A stretch of DNA of 64,000 bases from an uncultured Oscillospiraceae bacterium (GTDB taxonomy: Bacteria > Bacillota > Clostridia > Oscillospirales > Oscillospiraceae). Of the stretch, positions 58,482 to 64,000 are shown piece after piece (the stretch's first letter is position 1; the number at the start of each line of letters is the position of its first letter). Position numbers and translations under genes: made by a program. Under the pieces are notes generated by a model that made no database searches, was not told the DNA's origin, and was given only the letters and a program-made list of their open reading frames with translations. The DNA lies in NCBI GenBank assembly GCA_910588135.1, contig CAJUOT010000005.1:1-64000 (forward strand). The letters run 5' to 3'.

Positions 58482-59525
58482 ATGCGGAAAAAAATCTGTG
58501 CCGCCGCCCTGTGGTGCGCGGTGTTTGCCGTGGGATTCGGCCTGCTCAACGCCCTGTTTATCCCCAAGTACATGAGCGAGATCCCCGAGGGGGCGCTGAT
58601 TGCCGAGTACTATAAGGAGGAGGCAGGCCACGACGTGGTGTTCATCGGGGACTGCGAGGTGTATGAAAACTTCTCCCCGGATGTGCTGTGGCGGGAGTAC
58701 GGCATTCCCAGCTATATCCGGGGCAGCGCCCAGCAGCTCATCTGGCAGTCCTATTACCTGATGGAGGAGACGCTGAAGTACGAAACGCCCAAAGTGATGG
58801 TGTTCAACGTGCTGTCCATGAAGTACGGCGAGCCCCAGAGCGAGGCGTACAACCGCCTGAACCTGGACGGGATGAGGCTGTCCCCCCAGAAGCTGGCCGC
58901 CGTCCGGGCGTCCATGACGGAGGAGGAGAGCCTGCTGTCCTACCTGTTCCCCCTGCTGCGCTACCATTCCCGCTGGAATGAGCTGGGCGGGGAGGACGTG
59001 AAGTACCTGTTCCGCCGGGACATGGTGTCCGACAGCGGCTACCTGATGAACGTCCAGGTCCGTCCGGCGGAGGATGTGCCCCAGGGGCGGCCCCTGGCGG
59101 ACTACTCCTTCGACCCGGTGTGCTGGGATTACCTGGACAAAATGGCGGACCTGTGCCAGGAGCACGGGGTGCAGCTGGTGCTCGTCAAGGCTCCCAGCCT
59201 CTACCCTTACTGGTACGGCCAGTGGGAGGAGCAGATTGAGGACTACGCCGCCCGGCGGGGGCTGGAATACCTGAATTTCCTGGAGCTGACGCAGGAGGCG
59301 GGCCTCGACTTCAGCGCCGACACCTATGACAACGGCCTGCACCTGAACCTCTACGGGGCGGAAAAGCTGTCCCGCTGGTTCGGGGCGTGGCTGTCGGAGC
59401 ACTGCCCGGTGGAGGACCGCCGGGGCCAGCAGCCCTTCGAGGATATCTGGAGCGAGAAAAGCGCCGCCTACGCCGCCCGGAAAGCGCGGCTGGAGGCGGA
59501 ATGGAACGCGCGGGAAGGCGCGTGA
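58482..59525 (+). CDS. SGNH-like/DltD-like exported protein with Cys in place of the nucleophilic Ser
   Basis: 347 aa with one N-terminal membrane helix (about 5-25) and an extracellular SGNH/DltD-like domain. Block I reads VFIGDCEVYENFSP (near 49-62), with Cys where the family's nucleophile Ser is expected; the C-terminal DNGLHLNLYG (near 287) supplies the expected Asp-x-x-His. It likely acts with the MBOAT protein at the cell surface, as DltD or AlgJ/AlgX do. ATG 58482 follows GGGGGCGGAG. The C-terminal 35 residues are a charged helix. Confidence 0.82.
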   Translation: MRKKICAAALWCAVFAVGFGLLNALFIPKYMSEIPEGALIAEYYKEEAGHDVVFIGDCEVYENFSPDVLWREYGIPSYIRGSAQQLIWQSYYLMEETLKYETPKVMVFNVLSMKYGEPQSEAYNRLNLDGMRLSPQKLAAVRASMTEEESLLSYLFPLLRYHSRWNELGGEDVKYLFRRDMVSDSGYLMNVQVRPAEDVPQGRPLADYSFDPVCWDYLDKMADLCQEHGVQLVLVKAPSLYPYWYGQWEEQIEDYAARRGLEYLNFLELTQEAGLDFSADTYDNGLHLNLYGAEKLSRWFGAWLSEHCPVEDRRGQQPFEDIWSEKSAAYAARKARLEAEWNAREGA

Positions 59526-59542
59526 GAAAGGATGGATTCAGA

Positions 59543-60073
59543 ATGAAACGGAAGCTGTTCTGTGCGGCCCTGGCCCTGGTGCTGGCGTTCAGCCTCGCCG
59601 CCTGCGGCGGGAAGGACGGCGGGGGGAAAACCCCGGGGGATGCCAATTCCCAGCAGCCCGGTCCGAGTGCGGGCGGAGACGCCGCCTACGCATTCCGGAG
59701 CGGAGACGCGGCGGTGGCCATCGACCAGGACATGGCGGAGGTGCTGTCCGCGCTGGGCGAGCCCAAGAGTTATTTTGAGGCAGAGTCCTGCGCCTTTGAG
59801 GGGCTGGACAAGACCTACACCTACTCCGGCTTTGTCATCACCACCCGGCCTGACGGGGACAAGGACTATGTGAGCTCCATTGTCCTCACCGACGACAGCG
59901 TGACCACCCCGGAAGGGGTGTACATCGGCTCGCCCGCCGGCGATGTCACCGCCGCCTACGGGCAGGGCGATACGGCGTCGGATACCTTGCTGGGCTACGT
60001 CAAGGGCGGCACGGCGCTGAACTTTATCCTGGACGGGGGCAAGGTGATCTCCATCGAGTATCTGGCGGAATAA
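59543..60073 (+). CDS. Small lipoprotein of unknown function, end of Dlt-like cassette
   Basis: 176 aa. Signal peptide with lipobox SLAAC (Cys21), a Gly/Asp/Pro-rich linker (about 22-48), then a compact alpha/beta domain (about 50-176; SALGEPKSYFEAESC, YIGSPAGDVTAAYG) resembling the small beta-rich domains of BLIP/PepSY-like secreted proteins, though I cannot name it. It closes the six-gene transcript before a strong terminator. GAAAGGATGG precedes the ATG. Confidence 0.78.
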   Translation: MKRKLFCAALALVLAFSLAACGGKDGGGKTPGDANSQQPGPSAGGDAAYAFRSGDAAVAIDQDMAEVLSALGEPKSYFEAESCAFEGLDKTYTYSGFVITTRPDGDKDYVSSIVLTDDSVTTPEGVYIGSPAGDVTAAYGQGDTASDTLLGYVKGGTALNFILDGGKVISIEYLAE

Positions 60074-60088
60074 GCGCTGGACTGGTCC

Positions 60089-60123
60089 GGACGGCGGGAG
60101 CCTGCTCCCGCCGTCCCTTTTTC
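60089..60123 (+). terminator. Intrinsic terminator of the Dlt-like cassette
   Basis: A 12-bp perfect stem GGACGGCGGGAG/CTCCCGCCGTCC followed by CTTTTT. Confidence 0.94.
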
Positions 60124-60149
60124 ACCCCCGTCCGTCCCCGGCATACAAT
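60121..60149 (+). promoter_or_regulatory. Possible promoter of the gene at 60214
   Basis: TTCACC (60121-60126), 17-base spacer, TACAAT (60144-60149); the -35 overlaps the preceding terminator's T-run. Confidence 0.55.
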
Positions 60150-60213
60150 GGGAGTGGAAGGGGAACGCCACACGGGCCCCTTCCCTATCAACCATGAACC
60201 GGGAGGTACTACT

Positions 60214-61047
60214 ATGGCCGATTTCATCGAGCCGGGCCCGATCTGCGATACCGCCGGTATTCGCGAGGCCGTGTGCATCCACACCCGAAAGATTTTCGAT
60301 TCCTGCCGTGACAAGGACTGTGTCGAGGACCTGCGGCTCTATCCCACCGTCAGTTCCCAGGCCGTCATCGACCGGGCCATCAGTTTGAAGGCCGGGCAGG
60401 CTGAGCTGCTGTACGCTTACATCGACGTGGAGCCCGTGGGCTTCAACCGGGGCTACTTCACCGTGGACGTGCGCTATTTCTACCGCGTCACCGCCGACGC
60501 CTTCGTGGGCGCGGCCCGGCCGGTGTCCATCTGTGGGCTGGCGGTGTTTGACAAGCGGGCCATCCTGTTCGGCAGCGAGGGCAGCGCCAAGGTGTTCTCC
60601 TCCAACAGCCGGGTGGAGGACCTGGACGAACAGAACCTGATGAGCACCAACCTGCCCATCGCGGTGGTCAACTCCGTGGACCCCATCATCCTGTCCATGC
60701 GCCTGTCCGACCCCTGCGAGCCGCCCGCCTGCGCCTGCGGCGACGGGGCTGAGGTGCCCGCGGGCATCGCGGGCTGCTTCCCCGGCGAGCTGAACATGGG
60801 GGGCGAGGGCCGGCGGGTGTACGTCACCCTGGGCCAGTTTTCCATCATCCGCCTGGAGCGGGACAGCCAGCTGCTCATCCCCGCCTACGATTACTGCATG
60901 CCCAGCAAGGAGTGCACCGGCGGCGGCAGCGAGGAGGACCCCTGCGCCATTTTCCGTCAGGTGCAGTTTCCCACCGAGGAGTTTTTCCCGCCCAACACCA
61001 TTGCGCCCCCGGAGGGCTACCAGGAGACCAAGAACTATTGCAGCTGA
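60214..61047 (+). CDS. Conserved hypothetical Cys-containing protein
   Basis: 277 aa, soluble, no signal peptide or membrane segment. It looks like a conserved clostridial family with ICDTAGIREAVCIHTRKIFDSCRDKDCVEDL at the start (shown here in parts: AVCIHTRKIFDSC, then RDKDCVEDLRLYP), a YIDVEPVGFNRGYFTVDVRY core and a Cys-rich loop EPPACACGDGAE. Eleven or more cysteines suggest a metal-binding or cross-linked structural protein; a spore-coat role is possible but only a guess. GGGAGGTACT precedes the ATG. Single-gene unit. Confidence 0.7.
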   Translation: MADFIEPGPICDTAGIREAVCIHTRKIFDSCRDKDCVEDLRLYPTVSSQAVIDRAISLKAGQAELLYAYIDVEPVGFNRGYFTVDVRYFYRVTADAFVGAARPVSICGLAVFDKRAILFGSEGSAKVFSSNSRVEDLDEQNLMSTNLPIAVVNSVDPIILSMRLSDPCEPPACACGDGAEVPAGIAGCFPGELNMGGEGRRVYVTLGQFSIIRLERDSQLLIPAYDYCMPSKECTGGGSEEDPCAIFRQVQFPTEEFFPPNTIAPPEGYQETKNYCS

Positions 61048-61087
61048 ACGCAGGGAGGGGCGGGGCGGCTTTTCGCCCCGCTCCCTG

Positions 61088-61132
61088 AAAAGCTGTGCCG
61101 GAGGGCTGCTCCGCGCAGCTTTTTAATTTTTC
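61088..61132 (+). terminator. Intrinsic terminator after the gene at 60214
   Basis: AAAGCTG...CAGCTTT closes an extended stem with a CCGGAG/CTCCG-type inner pairing, followed by TTTTTAATTTTT. A second GC-rich hairpin (61051-61087) lies just upstream, without its own T-run. Confidence 0.85.
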
Positions 61133-61142
61133 GTGAAGCCTA

Positions 61143-61171
61143 TTCTCACGGGGGAAAAAATGTGGTATAGT
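61143..61171 (+). promoter_or_regulatory. Sigma-A promoter of murB-rapZ-yvcK
   Basis: TTCTCA (61143-61148), 17-base spacer, TATAGT (61166-61171), 90 bases before murB. Confidence 0.75.
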
Positions 61172-61261
61172 AAATAAAAATTGGAAAAGCGTCAAATGAT
61201 ACCCTTAGCCTTGCCTGATTGTAAGCCAGCGGCACAAAAACCATTTTCCGGGAGGCCCCCT

Positions 61262-62236
61262 ATGATGGACTGGAACGCCTTGTATGACCGTCTGCGCGCC
61301 GCCGCCCCCGCCCTGGAGCTGCGCCGGGACGAACCCATGTCCCGCCACACCTCCTTCCAGGTGGGCGGGCCGGTGCCCATTATGGCCCTGCCCAAGGACG
61401 AGGAGGAGGTGGGGCAGATTCTCTCCGTGGCCGTAATGGAGTTCGGCCTGCGCCCCTTCTTCATGGGCAAGGGCACCAACCTGCTGGTGTCGGACGCGGG
61501 GGCCGATCTGCTGGTGGTCAAAGCCTACGACGGCCTGAACCGTCTGGAGCTTCTGCCCGAGGGGGAGTGGCCCGGGCGGCGCACCATCCAGGCGGGCAGC
61601 GGCGTGTCCCTGGCGCGGCTGGCCAGCTTCGCCCTGGAGTGCGGCCTCACCGGGCTGGAGTTTGCCCACGGCATCCCCGGCAGCGTAGGGGGCGGGGTCT
61701 ACATGAACGCCGGAGCCTACGGCGGGGAGATGGGGCAGGTGGTGTCCAGCGTGGTGTCCAACGCCCTGCCGCCGGAGGAGTTCCTCCGGGAACACGTCAA
61801 CCCCCAATTCTCCTACCGCCGCAGCCAGTTCCAGGATCACGACAGTTTTATCGTCCGGGCCAGCTTCTCCCTGGAACCGGGCGACCCGGCGGAGATCAAG
61901 GCCAGGATGGACGACCTGGCCCAACGCCGCCGGGAAAAGCAGCCCCTGGAATACCCCAGCGCGGGCAGCACCTTCAAGCGGCCCGCTCCCGTGGACGGGC
62001 AGCCCGTCTACGCCGCCGCGCTGATTGACCAGTGCGGCTTGAAGGGGCTTGCCGTTGGCGGGGCCCAGGTGTCGGAGAAGCACGCGGGCTTTGTCATCAA
62101 CCGGGGCGGGGCCAGCTGTGAGGACATTGTGAAGCTGATGGCCCAGGTGCGGGAGCGGGTATCCCGGGAGACCGGCGTCACGCTGGAGCCGGAGGTGCGC
62201 TATCTGGGGAAGGAGGGAGAAGGGTGGAATTTCTGA
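61262..62236 (+). CDS. murB: UDP-N-acetylenolpyruvoylglucosamine reductase
   Basis: Peptidoglycan precursor enzyme, 324 aa, FAD-dependent, type II (single-domain lid). FAD-binding HTSFQVGGP (near 29) and MGKGTNLLVSDAG (near 69), GSVGGGVYMNAGAYGGEM (near 143) and the C-terminal EPEVRYLG are intact. The stretch after GQVVSSVVSNALPPEEF is about ten residues shorter than usual before FSYRRSQFQD. ATG 61262 is 6 bases after GGGAGG; the next ATG at 61265 is equally possible. Overlaps rapZ by 13 bases. Confidence 0.94.
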   Translation: MMDWNALYDRLRAAAPALELRRDEPMSRHTSFQVGGPVPIMALPKDEEEVGQILSVAVMEFGLRPFFMGKGTNLLVSDAGADLLVVKAYDGLNRLELLPEGEWPGRRTIQAGSGVSLARLASFALECGLTGLEFAHGIPGSVGGGVYMNAGAYGGEMGQVVSSVVSNALPPEEFLREHVNPQFSYRRSQFQDHDSFIVRASFSLEPGDPAEIKARMDDLAQRRREKQPLEYPSAGSTFKRPAPVDGQPVYAAALIDQCGLKGLAVGGAQVSEKHAGFVINRGGASCEDIVKLMAQVRERVSRETGVTLEPEVRYLGKEGEGWNF

Positions 62237-63087
62237 TTGTGTCCGGCCTGTCCGGGGCGGGCAAGTCCACCGTCATGTCTATTTTGGAGGACAGCGGCTT
62301 TTTCTGCGTGGACAACCTGCCCCCGGTGCTCATCCCCAAGTTTGCCGAGGTGTGTCTGGCGGGGGCGGGCTCCTACGAGCGGGTGGCCATGGTGTGCGAC
62401 ATCCGGGGCGGGGAGAAGTTTGACGGCCTGTTCGAGGCCATGGACACGCTGAAGGCCATGGAGTTCCAGTACAAGGTGCTGTTTGTGGACGCGGACGACG
62501 CGGCCATCATCAAGCGGTACAAAGAGACCCGCCGCAGCCACCCGCTGATGGGGGAGTGCGGAAGCCTGTTCGACGCGGTGGAGCGGGAGCGGGCCGCCAT
62601 GGCCCCGGTGCGCGCCCACGCGGACTACGTGATTACCACCACCTCCCTGCCGGTGCGCAAGCTCCGGGGACAGGTGCTGGATATGTTTGCCCCCAACCGC
62701 AAAAGCGCCAACGAGATGAGCGTGACAGTGACCTCCTTCGGTTTCAAGTACGGCCTGCCCCTGGAGGCGGACCTGGTGCTGGACGTGCGGTTTCTGCCCA
62801 ACCCCTTTTACGTTGAGGAGCTGCGGCCCAAGACCGGGCTGGACCAGGGGGTGGCGGACTACGTGTTCTCCAACCCCACCGCCCAGGAGCTGATGGAGCA
62901 CCTGCGGGGGCTGATGGACTTCCTCCTGCCCCATTTTGTGGAAGAGGGCAAGAGCGCCCTGGTGGTCGCCATCGGCTGCACCGGGGGACGGCACCGCTCC
63001 GTGGCGGTGACCCACGCGCTCACCGAGTACATCCAATCTCTGGGCTACGCCGCCGGCGAGACCCACCGGGACATGACGAGGGCATGA
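62224..63087 (+). CDS. rapZ: RNase adapter protein RapZ (YvcJ)
   Basis: Nucleotide-binding protein of 287 aa. P-loop GLSGAGKST (residues 8-16), a second phosphate-binding FVDADD (near 87), and the C-terminal domain with GCTGGRHRSVAVTHAL that senses GlcN6P and binds small RNA in E. coli. In Firmicutes its role is less clear (competence, GlmS control). Starts with GTG inside the murB 3' end. yvcK follows with the ATGA overlap; this trio is standard in Firmicutes. Confidence 0.96.
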   Translation: MEFLIVSGLSGAGKSTVMSILEDSGFFCVDNLPPVLIPKFAEVCLAGAGSYERVAMVCDIRGGEKFDGLFEAMDTLKAMEFQYKVLFVDADDAAIIKRYKETRRSHPLMGECGSLFDAVERERAAMAPVRAHADYVITTTSLPVRKLRGQVLDMFAPNRKSANEMSVTVTSFGFKYGLPLEADLVLDVRFLPNPFYVEELRPKTGLDQGVADYVFSNPTAQELMEHLRGLMDFLLPHFVEEGKSALVVAIGCTGGRHRSVAVTHALTEYIQSLGYAAGETHRDMTRA

Positions 63088-64000
63088 ACATGATGGAACT
63101 GAAACGGCGCAAGGGCCCCGCCACTGTGGCCCTGGGGGGCGGGCACGGCCTTTCTGCCATCCTGCGGGGGTTGAAATTATACCTCGACGATCTCACCGCC
63201 ATTGTCACCGTGGCCGACGACGGGGGCGGCTCCGGGGTGCTCCGGGAAGACCTGGGCATGCCGCCCCCCGGAGACATCCGCAGCTGCATGGAGGCGCTGG
63301 CGGACACCGAATCGCTGATGCAGCAGCTGCTGGCCTACCGCTTCCCCGACGGAAGGCTGGCGGGGCAGGCGTTTGGCAACCTGCTGCTGGCGGCGCTGGA
63401 TGGCATCTCCCCTTCTTTCGACCAGGCGGTGGCCCGGATGAGCGAGGTTTTGGCGATTACGGGGCGTATTTTGCCGGTGACAAATGCCAATGTGCAATTG
63501 GAGGCCAGCTTTGAAAACGGGGCCAGTGTGCGGGGGGAGTCCAAAATTTTCGCCGCAAAAAAGGAGCAGAACTGCCGTATTCACCATGTGCGCCTGCTGC
63601 CCGAACACACCCCCGCCCTGCCCGCGGCTCTGGAGGCCATCCGGGAGGCGGAGGTCATCCTGCTGGGGCCGGGGAGCCTGTACACCAGTGTCATCCCCAA
63701 TCTGCTGGTGGACGGCGTCTCCGAGGCCATCATCGACAGCCCGGCGCTGAAGATCTACGTCTGCAACATCATGACCCAGGACGGCGAGACGGAGGGGATG
63801 ACCGCCCAGGACCATGTGGCGGCGCTGCTGGAGCACGGGGGGCCGGGACTGGTGGACCTGTGCCTGTGCAGCTCCGACCCCATCAGCCGGGAGCTGCTGG
63901 AGCGCTACTCCGCCGAGGACGCGGAGCCCATGCGGGTGGACCGCCGGGAGATGGAGCTGCTGGGGGTGGAGGTGGTGTGCCGCCCCCTGATGGATATGGA
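63084..64000 (+). CDS. yvcK: Gluconeogenesis factor YvcK (3' end beyond the window)
   Basis: CofD/YvcK-family protein needed for growth on gluconeogenic carbon and for cell shape, with UDP-GlcNAc as ligand. Visible: VALGGGHGLSAILRGLK (near residue 16), TVADDGGGSGVLR, GMPPPGDIRSC (near 66), and ILLGPGSLYTSVIPNLLV (near 190). The frame stays open to the last base, so about 305 residues are seen. ATG 63084 overlaps the rapZ stop; ATGs at 63090 and 63093 are alternatives. whiA normally follows. Confidence 0.95.
   Translation, partial: MNMMELKRRKGPATVALGGGHGLSAILRGLKLYLDDLTAIVTVADDGGGSGVLREDLGMPPPGDIRSCMEALADTESLMQQLLAYRFPDGRLAGQAFGNLLLAALDGISPSFDQAVARMSEVLAITGRILPVTNANVQLEASFENGASVRGESKIFAAKKEQNCRIHHVRLLPEHTPALPAALEAIREAEVILLGPGSLYTSVIPNLLVDGVSEAIIDSPALKIYVCNIMTQDGETEGMTAQDHVAALLEHGGPGLVDLCLCSSDPISRELLERYSAEDAEPMRVDRREMELLGVEVVCRPLMDM

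Overview
The window is GC-rich, densely coded DNA from a Gram-positive, endospore-forming anaerobe. The likely source is a high-GC member of the class Clostridia, of the Oscillospiraceae (Flavonifractor/Lawsonibacter-like) type. This placement is inferred from gene content and order: a 24-codon spoVM gene, SleB-type cortex hydrolase domains, a PASTA kinase, cdaA-cdaR, remA-gmk-rpoZ-priA, def-fmt-rsmB-rlmN-prpC-prkC-rsgA and murB-rapZ-yvcK. Sigma-A promoters with 16-17 bp spacers and strong GC hairpins with U-tracts are easy to see, so most transcription units can be drawn.

Layout. 1-1.1 kb: 3' part of galT. 1.2 kb: tRNA-Ala(GGC). 1.4-4.2 kb: potassium uptake genes trkA-trkH (minus strand). 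4.3-5.6 kb: iron-type alcohol dehydrogenase. 5.6-6.7 kb: strong promoter, a structured leader RNA ending in a U-tract, and an RpiR-type regulator. 6.9-8.4 kb: ECF sigma factor with a membrane anti-sigma candidate. 8.4-9.8 kb: asnS. 9.9-11.9 kb: a second potassium system (ktrB-ktrA). 12-13.6 kb: an A-rich non-coding tract followed by an orphan winged-helix-like gene and a 41-codon ORF, probably accessory DNA. 13.6-23.5 kb (minus): a disaccharide phosphorolysis locus with a YesMN-type two-component system, a solute-binding protein, two permeases, a phosphohexomutase and a GH94 phosphorylase. 23.7-25.6 kb: cation/Ca2+ exchanger and a sugar nucleotidyltransferase. 25.8-29.7 kb: DUF975 membrane protein, isocitrate dehydrogenase, DUF378 and DUF3048 proteins. 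29.9-31.1 kb: EamA transporter reading in frame into a TIGR03905-like domain. 31.3-33.4 kb: two paralogous cell-wall hydrolases, each with a WalR-like direct repeat in its promoter. 33.6-36.8 kb: carD, ispD, ispF, a DUF3343 protein and a cysteine-desulfurase-like enzyme. 37-41.2 kb: cdaA-cdaR, a DUF5685 protein, a J-domain protein and a membrane protein. 41.2-53.6 kb: a long housekeeping run from yicC to rsgA, then spoVM. 53.7-60.1 kb: a six-gene D-alanylation-like cassette (transglutaminase lipoprotein, ligase, carrier protein, MBOAT, SGNH protein, lipoprotein). 60.2-64 kb: a conserved hypothetical protein, then murB-rapZ-yvcK, cut by the window end.

How the parts work together. Several units concern the cell envelope: MurB, PASTA kinase/phosphatase, WalR-box hydrolases, the Dlt-like cassette, and RapZ/YvcK. 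CdaA makes c-di-AMP, which in Firmicutes typically restrains K+ import, and two K+ importers are present. The GH94 locus is a self-contained import, sensing and phosphorolysis pathway lacking only an ABC ATPase, which is usually shared in this group. The most system-like, least explained items are the six-gene aminoacyl/acyl-transfer cassette with its Cys-for-Ser SGNH protein, the WalR-like boxes, the structured leader RNA and the A-rich accessory patch. No CRISPR array, insertion sequence, integrase or prophage was found.
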